Below are positions 1 to 8,612 of a stretch of 64,000 nucleotides of DNA, piece after piece. A program made the position numbers and the translations under genes. A model generated the notes under the pieces. That model was not told where the DNA came from. It searched no databases and saw nothing but the letters and a program-made list of their open reading frames with translations. Origin of the DNA: Nostoc sp. CHAB 5834 (lineage in GTDB: Bacteria; Cyanobacteriota; Cyanobacteriia; Cyanobacteriales; Nostocaceae); assembly GCA_020829485.1 (NCBI GenBank), contig JAIVFU010000003.1, forward strand, positions 1 through 64,000, given 5' to 3'. Every line of letters starts with the position of its first letter. Within the stretch, counting starts at the first letter, position 1.

Positions 1-1
1 C

Positions 2-85
2 GTGATTGGTGGTATTCAAGCTAGAGGGGAAAAAGGAAACTACAGTACACAACGTATTAAATTTAGCTCTAACAGTTCTGGTTAA
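2..85 (+). CDS. C-terminal tail of a truncated-by-window protein (pilin-like?)
   Basis: An open frame enters from the window edge and stops with TAA at 83-85, giving about 27 residues ending in QRIKFSSNSSG. There is no start inside the window, so this is only the C-terminus of a gene lying mostly upstream. The short polar tail resembles the ends of cyanobacterial type IV pilin-like or secreted proteins, but this is a weak guess. The stop codon sits directly at the edge of a dispersed repeat end (85-127). Confidence 0.35.
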   Translation: MIGGIQARGEKGNYSTQRIKFSSNSSG

Positions 86-127
86 CTTTTCGTTACATAG
101 TTATGATTTTTCCTGCCGACTTACTTA
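85..127 (-). repeat. Single end of MITE-like family A
   Basis: Read on the minus strand, this stretch has TAAGTAAGTCGG, then GAAAAATC, then AACTATGT. The same order and spacing occurs at the left ends of the complete family A elements near 63170 and 35240, and in a diverged copy at 18486. Only one end is present here; the other side passes straight into an unrelated gene tail. It supplies the premature stop of the choice-anchored L gene, so it marks a rearrangement or insertion junction. Confidence 0.6.
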
Positions 128-589
128 CCTACTATTGGAGAATTCGTTATATTCTTCCGACGCAAAGACGTAATTGAAAAAGAGATCGCCTGTATCCGAA
201 GTAAAATCAAATGTGAGAACACTCGCATCTTGAGTGCTAAATCCAGGATTCAAGCGGTTTAAGTCAGTATCTCCTAACAAACCATTATTACCTGTTGCGT
301 TGTCCAGATTATTTGGCCCGGGGGCAAGAGTAACATTGCCAGAAGTCAGAATGATACCCTTGTCTATGCCAATTCCTGAGGACAAGCTGTCTGTGAAAGT
401 TCCAGATGCAAGTGCTGCACCGTTGTATGTTAGATTCAATACTGTGACACCAGAACTCAAAATGTTATTAACTAAAATATTTGGATCGGTGGTGGTTGTT
501 ATACTGATAGCTTGAGCAGGAGCAGTTAATAGCCCTATACCAAACAGAGTGAATACGCCTTGTTTCCAAAATTGAGTCAATGAGTTCAT
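125..589 (-). pseudogene. Choice-anchored L domain secreted protein, 3' truncated
   Basis: The 154-residue product has a Sec signal peptide (MNSL to APAQA, about residues 1-27) followed by the start of a choice-anchored L domain: SITTTTDPNILVNNIL, then GIILTSGN and FVFASEEY-like text (NYVFASEEYNEF). In the family this motif is followed by a further 60 or more residues of beta domain and usually a PEP-CTERM sorting signal. Here the frame ends four residues later at NSR, inside sequence that matches the end of a dispersed repeat. The protein is therefore probably broken and lacks its anchor. The ATG at 587-589 is preceded by a reasonable leader. Such proteins are normally exported to the envelope or matrix; substrate unknown. 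Confidence 0.75.
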
Positions 590-979
590 GATATTTTTCC
601 TAATAAAAAAGTAGCCCTTAACACATGAAGAGAAAGCCGATTAAATACGTAAAAATTTCTACGTAAAATCGCCAGAAACCCGTTTAGCGCGAGATGGTGT
701 AGTCACAGACATCCCTACTGATGATAATGACTTAAGTCTTTAATTTTGCTTTCATTTTAAATGTATGATTTTTGACGCAATATTATTAAGTAATCCCTTC
801 ATATAGCTTACAGATGTTTTTTTTATACGCTCAAATTTATATGTAGATTCACAGAATAATTACAATGTCTTTAAACAAAAAATATACTTTCTTCAAATAA
901 TATTCACATGTAAGCGTGGCTCTTCAGTAATGGTGTAGTCTCAAGTACTGAGTAGCCTTGAACCTAAATAAATATTTCC
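590..979. other. AT-rich intergenic gap between divergent genes
   Basis: No coding region seen. It contains a small inverted repeat TACGTA-N6-TACGTA near 645-665 and probably the promoters of both flanking divergent genes. No confident promoter boxes were assigned. Confidence 0.4.
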
Positions 980-2413
980 ATGACAAACCCCCGTCAACTA
1001 GCTTTTATCGCCCTGCGAGATGTTCACAAGGGGGCTTATGCTGATGTTGCCCTAGATAGAGTGCTGCAAAAAGTCAGTTTGGCTGATAGCGATCGCCGCT
1101 TGCTGACAGAATTAGTTTATGGAAGTGTCAGAAGGCAGCGCACTCTTGATACTCTCATCGATCAACTCGCCAAAAAGAAATCTTATCAACAACCCCAAGA
1201 GCTTCGCACCATCTTACATCTGGGTTTCTACCAACTGCGCTATCAAGAGCGGATTCCCGCCTCAGCTGCTGTTAACACCACCGTCCAACTCGCTAAAGAA
1301 AACGGTTTTTCTGGACTCACAGGTTTTGTTAACGGTCTATTACGCCAGTATCTTAGAAAAGCAGGGGGGCAGGGGAGCAGAGGGGCAGAGGAGAAAAACT
1401 CATTCTTACTCTCCCATTCCCCACTCCCCACTCCCCACTCCCCACTCCCCTATTTCGATCCTTTACAACTTCCAGAAAACCCAGTGAAACGCTTGGGTAT
1501 TTTACACAGCTTTCCTGACTGGATTATTCAAGTTTGGTTAGAACAACTGGGTTTGGCTGAGACAGAACAACTGTGTGAATGGATGAACCAATCACCAACA
1601 ATCGACTTGCGTATCAACCCACTTCGCACTTCAATCGAAGAAGTTGAAGCAGCTTTGCAATCTGCTGGTATTTTGGTGAGACGGATTCCTCGTTTACCCC
1701 AAGCTTTAGGATTGATTGGTAGTGCTGGATCAATTCAAAAACTACCTGGTTTTAAAGAAGGTTGGTGGACTGTACAAGATGGTAGCGCCCAATTGGTAGG
1801 TCATTTGCTCGACCCCCAACCCGGTGAGGTGGTAATTGATGCCTGTGCCGCACCAGGGGGTAAAACAACCCATATTGCTGAGTTAATGGCGGATAAGGGT
1901 AAAATTTGGGCTTGCGATCGCACTGCTTCTCGTCTTCGCAAACTCCAAGAAAATTCTCAACGGCTAAATTTACAATCTATTCAAATTTACACTGGTGACA
2001 GTCGCCACTTCAACCAATTCCAAAACACCGCAGACCGCGTATTATTGGATGCTCCATGTTCTGGGCTAGGAACTATGCACCGTCATGCTGATGCTCGTTG
2101 GCGACAGACACCAGAATCCGTCCGTGAACTTTCGGTGCTGCAAAAAGAATTATTAACACATACATCAACTTTTGTCAAACCTGGTGGTGTACTAGTTTAT
2201 GCCACCTGTACATTGCATCCAGCAGAAAACGAAGAAGTAATTTCGGCATTTTTAGCTGAGTCACCTAATTGGCAAATCGAGTCTCCAAGCGACTTTGAAT
2301 CGCCTACTTCTGCATATAGCACCCCTGAAGGTTGGTTTAAAGTCTGGCCCCATAGACAAGACATGGATGGCTTTTTTATGGTGCGCTTAAGAAAAACCAA
2401 TAATTCCGAGTGA
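980..2413 (+). CDS. rsmB: 16S rRNA (cytosine-967-C5)-methyltransferase RsmB
   Basis: SAM-dependent enzyme that methylates C967 of 16S rRNA in the cytoplasm. The 477-residue product has an N-terminal NusB-like RNA-binding domain (about 1-130) and a C-terminal Rossmann methyltransferase domain with the SAM motif DACAAPGGKTTH (about residue 290), the catalytic-region motif LLDAPCSGLGT, and TCT near LVYATCTLHPAENE; both conserved cysteines (PC and TC) are present. Between the two domains, residues about 129-158 (1363-1457) are a low-complexity stretch with HSPLPTPHSPLP. This is translated intergenic repeat DNA inserted in frame in the interdomain linker. The enzyme is probably still active because all motifs are intact. 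A TerB-like gene follows 57 bases downstream on the same strand. Confidence 0.93.
   Translation: MTNPRQLAFIALRDVHKGAYADVALDRVLQKVSLADSDRRLLTELVYGSVRRQRTLDTLIDQLAKKKSYQQPQELRTILHLGFYQLRYQERIPASAAVNTTVQLAKENGFSGLTGFVNGLLRQYLRKAGGQGSRGAEEKNSFLLSHSPLPTPHSPLPYFDPLQLPENPVKRLGILHSFPDWIIQVWLEQLGLAETEQLCEWMNQSPTIDLRINPLRTSIEEVEAALQSAGILVRRIPRLPQALGLIGSAGSIQKLPGFKEGWWTVQDGSAQLVGHLLDPQPGEVVIDACAAPGGKTTHIAELMADKGKIWACDRTASRLRKLQENSQRLNLQSIQIYTGDSRHFNQFQNTADRVLLDAPCSGLGTMHRHADARWRQTPESVRELSVLQKELLTHTSTFVKPGGVLVYATCTLHPAENEEVISAFLAESPNWQIESPSDFESPTSAYSTPEGWFKVWPHRQDMDGFFMVRLRKTNNSE
1363..1457 (+). repeat. In-frame intergenic-type repeat inside rsmB, with CCCCACT tandem units
   Basis: The segment contains a G-rich part (GCAGGGGGGCAGGGGAGCAG) and then several copies of the 7-base unit CCCCACT. 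The same kind of sequence lies in gaps at 32100-32168 and, in part, at 3280-3305. Its length keeps the rsmB frame open. Confidence 0.75.
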
Positions 2414-2470
2414 ATACTGTTTGGGATTGTACGATTTGGTGGTGGACTGAATCTACCAGAGGAGGCAGCA

Positions 2471-2893
2471 ATGGTTACCCCTGACAATGTCAAAAACTTA
2501 GTTAAAATCCTGATTGGAGCCGCCTGGATCGATGGCAGAATCCAACCAGAAGAACGGCAATATCTCCGCGAAATAGCTCAAGCAAAAGGTTTGGCTAACG
2601 ATCCAGAAATTAAGCCTTGGCTGTACGAATTCGTTCCTGTAGAGCCAAAAGAATGCTATGACTGGGTGCGTGAGTATTTAGGCGATCGCCCCAGCCATGA
2701 AGATTGTGAAAATCTGATTGAAGCAATTAGTGGCTTAATTTACAGTGATGGCGAAGTTGCCGTCGAAGAAGCCAGACTCCTGACGGAATTACAGGATATA
2801 GCGAAGCCGAATGATTCAACTCAACCGGCTCACACTGCACTTCTTAAACAAATTCAAAAGCTTTACCGCCGTTGGGTTGACGTGCAAAACTAA
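2471..2893 (+). CDS. TerB-like (tellurite resistance TerB domain) protein
   Basis: A 140-residue soluble protein. Two copies of an acidic helical motif are visible: WIDGRIQPEERQYLREIA (about residues 18-35) and YSDGEVAVEEARLL (about 99-112). These match the (D)G.(I/V)...E...L pattern of the TerB/DjlA-N helical metal-binding-type fold. In cyanobacteria such proteins are common and of unknown role; no other ter genes are near, so tellurite resistance is not implied. A good ribosome site (GAGGAGG) precedes the ATG by six bases. It probably shares a transcript with rsmB. Confidence 0.8.
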   Translation: MVTPDNVKNLVKILIGAAWIDGRIQPEERQYLREIAQAKGLANDPEIKPWLYEFVPVEPKECYDWVREYLGDRPSHEDCENLIEAISGLIYSDGEVAVEEARLLTELQDIAKPNDSTQPAHTALLKQIQKLYRRWVDVQN

Positions 2894-2940
2894 TCATAGT
2901 CAACAGTCCATAGTCTAATAACTATTGACTAATGACTAAA

Positions 2941-3168
2941 TTATGGCTTCGGATCACCCAGACCCGGAGTTTCTTCTTTTTCAACCTTAGGCACAAAATC
3001 AGGACGCTCTTTGCTTTCCCAACCTGCGGGGCGTTTAGAGTTGTACCAAGCTATTGAACCAATGGTTACAGCAGCAATAAAACCAACGACATACACCAAG
3101 GTGAAAGCAAAAGGAAAATGAGTCCCATTTGTTGCGATTGAATCTGCTGCCTGCATCAATATATGCAT
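2941..3168 (-). CDS. Small single-span membrane protein, possibly Psb35-like
   Basis: The 75-residue product has one transmembrane helix (FAFTLVYVVGFIAAVTIGSIAW, about residues 21-42), then a conserved-looking tail WYNSKRPAGWESKERPDFVP and an acidic, proline-rich C-terminus. I chose the ATG at 3168, because GGAG lies nine bases before it; a TTG five codons earlier overlaps that ribosome site. Small proteins of this shape are conserved in cyanobacteria and some (Psb35 type) associate with the CP47 module of photosystem II. That assignment is from memory of the tail motif and is uncertain. A TATAGT -10-like box lies upstream near 3210. Confidence 0.6.
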   Translation of the reverse strand: MHILMQAADSIATNGTHFPFAFTLVYVVGFIAAVTIGSIAWYNSKRPAGWESKERPDFVPKVEKEETPGLGDPKP

Positions 3169-3482
3169 GAGTATATTCTCCAATGTTAAGTAACACTACT
3201 TGACACACTATAGAATGAGCGTATCACTTAACATCCCTCTGGAGTTTAGTTTCAGCAGCTCCATATTGCATAGAAAAGAGGATGGGGGGCAGGGGGCAGG
3301 GGAAAAAGGAGAATAAGCTGTTACGCAAATAATATTGTACATTTACCTGATGACTGAAAACCCATCAACAGTCAACAGTCAACAGTCAACAGTCAACAGT
3401 CAACAGTCAACAGTGTTTATATAGTTTAGACGCGCATCAGCTTAGATTAATAACCAATGCTCCAATGCCCCATGCCTATTCC
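3169..3482. other. Repeat-rich intergenic gap
   Basis: Holds the promoter of the small membrane protein on the minus strand, a G-rich repeat at 3280-3305 (GGGGGGCAGGGGGCAGGGG) like the one inside rsmB, and the heptamer array at 3366-3414. No gene seen. Confidence 0.6.
3366..3414. repeat. Heptamer tandem repeat (CAACAGT)7
   Basis: Seven perfect copies of CAACAGT in a row. Short tandemly repeated repetitive (STRR) heptamers are typical of heterocyst-forming cyanobacteria. The array lies downstream of the PBP gene and shows no coding role. Confidence 0.9.
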
Positions 3483-5858
3483 TCAATTAGAAGGTCTAAG
3501 TCTATCGCGCCAAGATGGCTGTGACGATGAAGAACCTGAAGAACCGGAATTATTTGCGGGAGGGGAAGATCGCCGACTTCTTCGAGGCGGGGGAGAAGAA
3601 TCAGATTCTACTCTTCTTGCTCGTCGCCGTGGACGAGATGATTCTGAAGAAGAGTTATTGGAACTTGATTCTTCGGTGCGATCGCGCCTTCTCCGTCTTG
3701 GGGTATAATCGCTCGATTGCTGTTCTTTTTGAGAATAGCTCCTCCTCCTACGTCTCCTAAATGAACCACTCTCTTCAGAATTTCTAGCACTTTCTCCTTC
3801 TGAGTCATTATCAGAAGAAATAGAACGATTTAGCACTTGTTTGGGCTTGATAGACTGGGCTTTGATAGTACCTTTGCGACCTTCTAACTTGGGACGTTTG
3901 GGAAACTTTTCTACCGGCATCCCTTCTGCCGCTTTTTCCATAAATTCGTGCCAAGTATAAGCAGCACTACTACTACTGCCGGATGTCGGGCGGTTGTCAT
4001 CGTTACCTAGCCAGACCCCTGTCACCATCTGGGGAATGTAGCCAATAAACCATAAATCACGGGCTTCGTCGGAAGTGCCGGTTTTGCCTGCAACTGGTCT
4101 ATTACCTAATTGAGCAGCAGCACCAGTCCCCGCTTCTACGACGTTGCGTAACATCCAAGTCATGATGGCGGCACTGTCAGCGTCAAGGGCCCGTTGTGGC
4201 TTGAAATTAGCTGACCAGATCACCTTGCCTTGGCGGTTGAGGATGCGAGTAATACCATGAGGTTCTGTGTGCAATCCCTGATTTGCAAAACTGCCATAGG
4301 CACTAGTCAATTCCAACAGATTAACTTCATTTGAGCCAAGAGCCAAGGAGTAGGTGGGCTTAAGTTCAGATTTTATTCCCATATCATGGGCAAGTTTAAT
4401 CGTTGGCGTAAATCCCACATCAATCAACACCTTCACCGCAACTATATTAATAGAGCGGGTGAGGGCATCTCGGATGTTCATGGAACCCCGAAACCTTTCA
4501 CTATAGTTTTTCGGTTCGTAGCCATCTACGACAAAGGGCGCATCTTCATAGCTATCGTAGGGGCTTTTACCACTAGCGATCGCAGTGGCATATACAAACC
4601 CTTTAAATGTCGATCCTGGCTGCCGTTGTGCCTGAGTAACCCGATTAAATTGGTTTTTACCAAAGTCTTTTCCCCCAACCATTGCCTTAATTTCGCCGTT
4701 ACGGGGGTCAATGGCTACCATTGATCCTTGTTTAAAGTTCTCCCAGCGTCCTTGATTTCGCAGGGTTTTGGCAACCGCCTCTTCTGCGACTTTCTGCCAA
4801 GTCGGGTTTAGCGTGGTTTCCACCACTAATCCCTCGCTTTTTAGCACGTTAGGAGAAACGTACTTCGGCAATTCTTTTTGGATGTAGCTGGTAAAGTAAG
4901 GTGATTCTACTTCCAGTCGCTTGGGTAAACTGCTTTTGAGAGTTAGTGGTTCTTGGACTGCTGCCTGCTTTTGTTCTCGCGTAATTATTTTATCTTCTTG
5001 CATCCGTAGCAATACCAAGTCCCGCCGCCGTTTCGCCGCTTCGGGATTCTTGTCTGGAGCGTATAAGCTAGGAGCAGGGGCTAATCCAGCAATCGTTGCC
5101 ATTTCGGCTAAAGAAAGCTGGTCTGGCGTTTTACTAAAGTATACTCTCGATGCATCTGCCACACCATAAGCTCCACCTCCCAAATAAACCAGATTTAGGT
5201 AGCGCTCTAAAATCTGATCTTTGGTTAATTCATTCTCCATTTTTTGTGCTAGGCGGACTTCCTTGAGTTTGCGCCAGATTGTCTGTTCTTGTTTCAAAAA
5301 CAGAATCCGCGCTAGCTGTTGAGTGATAGTGCTAGCACCTTCAACCACACCTTGCGATCGCAAATTATTCAAACCGGCTCTAGCAATCCCTTGTGGATCA
5401 AATCCGTTGTGTTGCTTAAATCTTCTATCTTCTGAGGCGATGAAAGCTTTTTTTAAATTATCTGGTATTTGTTCCAGCTTTAGCTGTTCTCTGGCCGTTT
5501 CACCTTGTTGTTGTAATATGGTTCCATCCGCAGCTTTGATCGTCAGTGTTTGCTCTCTAACCACGGCATTCAACTCGGACTGATCTGGCAAAGTCCGATC
5601 TATTAAACTGATGCCGTAGATTAAGGCAACTATCCCACCACCTACACCCAAGCCTGCCCAAAACCAGATGCGACGATAGAGTGGTTTACCACGAGTTGCC
5701 TGATTGGACTTCATCCTAAAGGGTAAAATTTTCATTTGCTCAGTAACTGCCTCGCCTGCGCCAGATGTTCTGGTGGTAAGCTTCTCATTTGTTCCTCCTT
5801 GTCCAGAGTCACTCAAATTAGTTGGTCTTCGCTTGAACCAAGAGGTAAGCTTCCCCAC
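3483..5858 (-). CDS. Class A penicillin-binding protein (glycosyltransferase/transpeptidase)
   Basis: Bifunctional peptidoglycan synthase in the inner membrane, 791 residues. After a short cytoplasmic N-terminus there is one membrane anchor (about 66-87). The GT51 domain shows SEDRRFKQHNGFDPQG (about 142-157) with the catalytic Glu, then QGASTITQQLAR-type text (VEGASTITQQLAR). The transpeptidase domain has the SxxK box STFK (RQPGSTFKGF), the SIN motif and KTGTS, all intact. The last 120 residues are an unusual Arg/Ser-rich tail (runs such as RRRRRRSYS and RPRRRARR) with strong charge. Start is GTG at 5858, with GAGGAA seven bases upstream. An ATG-less start and the long cytoplasmic head are common in cyanobacterial PBP1 proteins. 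Confidence 0.93.
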   Translation of the reverse strand: MGKLTSWFKRRPTNLSDSGQGGTNEKLTTRTSGAGEAVTEQMKILPFRMKSNQATRGKPLYRRIWFWAGLGVGGGIVALIYGISLIDRTLPDQSELNAVVREQTLTIKAADGTILQQQGETAREQLKLEQIPDNLKKAFIASEDRRFKQHNGFDPQGIARAGLNNLRSQGVVEGASTITQQLARILFLKQEQTIWRKLKEVRLAQKMENELTKDQILERYLNLVYLGGGAYGVADASRVYFSKTPDQLSLAEMATIAGLAPAPSLYAPDKNPEAAKRRRDLVLLRMQEDKIITREQKQAAVQEPLTLKSSLPKRLEVESPYFTSYIQKELPKYVSPNVLKSEGLVVETTLNPTWQKVAEEAVAKTLRNQGRWENFKQGSMVAIDPRNGEIKAMVGGKDFGKNQFNRVTQAQRQPGSTFKGFVYATAIASGKSPYDSYEDAPFVVDGYEPKNYSERFRGSMNIRDALTRSINIVAVKVLIDVGFTPTIKLAHDMGIKSELKPTYSLALGSNEVNLLELTSAYGSFANQGLHTEPHGITRILNRQGKVIWSANFKPQRALDADSAAIMTWMLRNVVEAGTGAAAQLGNRPVAGKTGTSDEARDLWFIGYIPQMVTGVWLGNDDNRPTSGSSSSAAYTWHEFMEKAAEGMPVEKFPKRPKLEGRKGTIKAQSIKPKQVLNRSISSDNDSEGESARNSEESGSFRRRRRRSYSQKEQQSSDYTPRRRRRDRTEESSSNNSSSESSRPRRRARRVESDSSPPPRRSRRSSPPANNSGSSGSSSSQPSWRDRLRPSN

Positions 5859-6116
5859 GTCAGTTCCTCGCTCAAAGTAGTAACTGTATAACCACCATCA
5901 ATCAACTTTGGGGTTAGTTCACCACTATTGTGTTAGTATAATATCCTATAAATAATTAACTAAAATCACCATAAAATAATGTTTTTTAGATTTTATTAAT
6001 TTAGTTTTGTAAAAACGCTGCAATTTTGATATCTCAAATTATTGGCATTTTCTGTAACAGGTGTGCCGAAGTATTCGCAAAGACAGCCCCAAAACACCTT
6101 ACTTAAGGAGAGTGCG
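5859..6116. promoter_or_regulatory. Divergent promoter region between PBP and folK
   Basis: About 260 bases between two divergent genes, AT-rich in the middle (5930-6000). Both promoters must lie here, though I cannot place boxes with confidence. AAGGAG at 6105-6110 is the ribosome site that decides the folK start. Confidence 0.4.
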
Positions 6117-6632
6117 ATGCTTAAGGCGAGGTACGCCGAAGCAAAGCCAAGAAGAAGCGCAGTTGCCCTTGGTAGTAATATCGGCGATTCACAGACAATT
6201 TTAGAAGCAGCTATAGAGATTTTAGCCGAAACTCCAGGTATTTTCTTAGAAGCCAGATCCAATTGGTACCAAACCAAAGCTGTGGGGCCACCACAGCCAG
6301 ATTACCTAAATGGCTGCGTCACATTGCAGGTAGAAATCACAGCCCAGCAGTTATTAGAAACTTTGTTAGGAATTGAACAACAATTTGGGCGTGTGCGTCA
6401 GGAACGCTGGGGGCCACGAATCCTAGATTTAGATTTGTTATTATTTGATGACATTATTCTGGATACACCAAATCTCCAGATTCCGCATCCACGAATGCGG
6501 GAGCGGGGCTTTGTGTTAGTTCCACTGGCAGAAATTGCCCCAGATTGGATAGAACCAGTATCCGGGTATCTTATTAAAGAACTCCTGAAAGAGGTAGACT
6601 GTTCTGATGTACATTTATTGATGGGCAATTAA
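6117..6632 (+). CDS. folK: 2-amino-4-hydroxy-6-hydroxymethyldihydropteridine pyrophosphokinase
   Basis: Cytoplasmic folate-pathway enzyme that transfers pyrophosphate from ATP to hydroxymethyl-dihydropterin. The 171-residue product shows ALGSNIGD, then SNWYQTKAVGPPQPDYLNG, and the signature WGPRILDLDLLLFDD and IPHPRMRERGFVLVPL. I place the start at ATG 6117 because AAGGAG lies six bases before it; the open frame runs 25 codons further upstream, but that part has no family resemblance. The first codons after the ATG (KARYAEAKPRR) look derived from a dispersed GC-rich repeat, so the native N-terminus may have been altered. A Nudix gene follows 68 bases downstream. Confidence 0.9.
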   Translation: MLKARYAEAKPRRSAVALGSNIGDSQTILEAAIEILAETPGIFLEARSNWYQTKAVGPPQPDYLNGCVTLQVEITAQQLLETLLGIEQQFGRVRQERWGPRILDLDLLLFDDIILDTPNLQIPHPRMRERGFVLVPLAEIAPDWIEPVSGYLIKELLKEVDCSDVHLLMGN

Positions 6633-6700
6633 AAATACCATCCTTAAACGCAGAAGAACGCTGATTTCACCTCTGTCTTCACAGATAATCAGATTTTATT

Positions 6701-7249
6701 ATGCCATTAGGTAGAGAATTACCACAACTACTAAGACAACGCCTGTTTTATAAAGGACGCAAATTTGATTTTGAAGTTAATCGCTTGCGTTTGCCTAATA
6801 AATCAGAAGGAGAATGGGAATGTATTCGTCATCCTGGTGGCGCTCTAGCTGTGCCGATAACGCCAGAGGGTAAACTTGTACTCGTGCGCCAGTATCGTTT
6901 TGCAATTCAGGGACGGATATTAGAATTTCCGGCGGGAACTGTGGAAGTCAATGAAGAACCTTTAGAGACGATACAGCGTGAAATCGAAGAAGAAACTGGC
7001 TATAGTGCCAAAAAATGGGACAAATTAGGCGAATTTTTCATAGCTCCCGGCTATTCTGATGAAATTATCTATGCTTTTCTGGCGCGAGATTTAGAAAAGC
7101 TGGAAACACCACCACCACAAGATGGAGACGAGGATATCGAAACTGTGTTTTTGACTCCTGAAGAATTAGAGAAAGCGATTCTGGAGGGAGAGCCGGTAGA
7201 CGCTAAATCAGTTTCTAGCTTTTTTCTGGCGCGTCCGTTTTTAATTTAA
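6701..7249 (+). CDS. Nudix hydrolase (ADP-ribose pyrophosphatase type)
   Basis: A 182-residue cytoplasmic hydrolase of nucleoside-diphosphate-linked compounds. The Nudix box is complete: G-TVEVN-E-EPLETIQ-REIEEETGY (about residues 86-108), with the metal-binding REIEEE. The lead-in VRQYRFAIQGRILEFPAGTVE and the APGYSDE motif downstream are typical of the NudF/ADP-ribose pyrophosphatase subgroup. It lies directly after folK on the same strand and may be cotranscribed. In bacteria a Nudix enzyme also acts in folate synthesis (dihydroneopterin triphosphate pyrophosphatase), so the position beside folK is suggestive, but the motif outside the box favours ADP-ribose. Confidence 0.88.
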   Translation: MPLGRELPQLLRQRLFYKGRKFDFEVNRLRLPNKSEGEWECIRHPGGALAVPITPEGKLVLVRQYRFAIQGRILEFPAGTVEVNEEPLETIQREIEEETGYSAKKWDKLGEFFIAPGYSDEIIYAFLARDLEKLETPPPQDGDEDIETVFLTPEELEKAILEGEPVDAKSVSSFFLARPFLI

Positions 7250-7802
7250 TACGAATATGCTGCTAGAGTTAGCGATGCCTACGGCGGGCTACGCCTACGC
7301 AGATGCCTATAGTGCAGGGTTTGAATATTAAGCAGCTAATGAGTTTGGTAAATAAAAAGACGAGCTAAATGTAATATAGCGGTTCCCACTCAGATGCGGT
7401 ACAAAATTATATAATTATATCGCAAGGTGTAGGGACACGGCATGTTCCCTACGGGTGTACCTCACGTAAGCAAGAACCGCTATATATGGGTTGGGAAAAG
7501 TGTGATTTGCCCTGCTGCTTTACTAAGTTAAGGGCAACTTACCTTTGCAAATACTACGGTTTTTAGATATTATTACAGTAACTTAGGTAAATATAAAGCT
7601 ACTCTAGTCTTCACTATCTCCAAGTTGGGGTAGTAAAGTACACATTGGCGGCTTAATTATATACCTCTATATATATTCAACACATTAATTGCTCAGTGAT
7701 ATAAAAATTGACTTAGAGTTAAAGTTATAAGAGCATGACGGGAAGAAGCTTACAACTGCTAAATATGTGTCTCTATGCAAGATACATACATGTTTCACAC
7801 AG
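7250..7802. other. Intergenic gap with two repeat elements
   Basis: Contains a GC-rich dispersed repeat at about 7271-7305 (GCGATGCCTACGGCGGGC and on) and the inverted-repeat element at 7375-7484. The remainder is AT-rich and probably carries the promoter of the SPFH gene. No gene seen. Confidence 0.6.
7375..7484. mobile_element. MITE-like element, 110 bp, 11-bp perfect inverted ends
   Basis: The left end TATAGCGGTTC and right end GAACCGCTATA are exact reverse complements. The inside includes a second hairpin, TGTAGGGACA...TGTTCCCTACG. The terminal TATA suggests a TA target. No transposase is encoded. Confidence 0.7.
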
Positions 7803-8612
7803 ATGAAAAAAAATCTAACTTTTAACAGTGCCGGTAAACTGACTGCTCTTTTGTTCCTAATAACTCTTTTTCTTACGCCTTGTGTGATTGTAAATGCAGG
7901 TGAGCGTGGTGTCTTGATGAAATTTGGTGAAGTACAAAACCAGATATTAGGAGAAGGGCTTCACTTAATTATTCCTGTAGTTAATACTGTGAAAAAGTTG
8001 AGTATTCGAGTCCAAAAGCAGGAAATTTCGGCGGAGGCTTCTTCTAAAGATTTACAAAATGTATTCACTGATGTTGCTCTCAATTGGCATATTATTCCCC
8101 AGCAAGCAAATGCCATTTTTCAAGAAATTGGAGATGAACAAGATGTAGTTATTCGGATTATTAACCCGGCAGTTGAAGAAGTGTTAAAAGCAGTAATGGC
8201 AAAATATACTGCTGAAGAAATTATTACTAAACGAGGAGAAGTCAAAGGTGGAGTAGATGATGCATTGTCCACACGACTAGGTAGCTATCACGTTGCAGTT
8301 GATGATATTTCTCTAGTTCATGTCCATTTTTCAGAAAGATTTGGTGAGGCGGTGGAGGCGAAGCAGATTGCTGAACAAGAAGCAAAACAAGCAGAGTTTA
8401 TCGCACTGAAAGCAACAAAAGAGGCTGAAGCAAAAGTTAATTTAGCAAAAGGAGAGGCTGAGGCACACAGATTATTACGTGATGGTTTAACTCCAGAAAT
8501 TCTGCAAAGGCAAGCAATAGAAAAATGGAATGGCAAGCTGCCATTAATTGTTAGTAAGGAGGCTCCAAAATTGTTTAATTTAAGTGAAATTTTAAAATTT
8601 GATAAAAATTAA
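7803..8612 (+). CDS. SPFH/band 7 (prohibitin-like) membrane protein
   Basis: A 269-residue protein with an N-terminal membrane span (about 10-32, LTALLFLITLFLTPCVIVNA) followed by an SPFH domain: GERGVLMKFGEVQNQILGEG and IRVQKQEISAEASSKDLQ are typical of prohibitin/HflC-type proteins. The C-terminal third is a charged Ala/Glu/Lys-rich coiled coil (about 190-235). Such proteins form membrane scaffolds that control proteases or lipid domains. I prefer ATG at 7803 over the GTG twelve codons upstream because the sequence MKKN followed by a hydrophobic run is a normal membrane N-terminus, although no clear ribosome site precedes it. It appears to be a single-gene unit. Confidence 0.88.
   Translation: MKKNLTFNSAGKLTALLFLITLFLTPCVIVNAGERGVLMKFGEVQNQILGEGLHLIIPVVNTVKKLSIRVQKQEISAEASSKDLQNVFTDVALNWHIIPQQANAIFQEIGDEQDVVIRIINPAVEEVLKAVMAKYTAEEIITKRGEVKGGVDDALSTRLGSYHVAVDDISLVHVHFSERFGEAVEAKQIAEQEAKQAEFIALKATKEAEAKVNLAKGEAEAHRLLRDGLTPEILQRQAIEKWNGKLPLIVSKEAPKLFNLSEILKFDKN

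Noticed and set aside
1119..1487. A 122-codon plus-strand frame within rsmB
   Set aside because: It lies wholly inside rsmB in another frame and its C-terminal text is translated repeat DNA; no motif or ribosome site.
2197..2493. Minus-strand frame over the rsmB 3' end
   Set aside because: Antisense to a well-supported gene, no family likeness.
3366..3414. CRISPR array
   Set aside because: The repeats are contiguous 7-base units without spacers, so it is an STRR.
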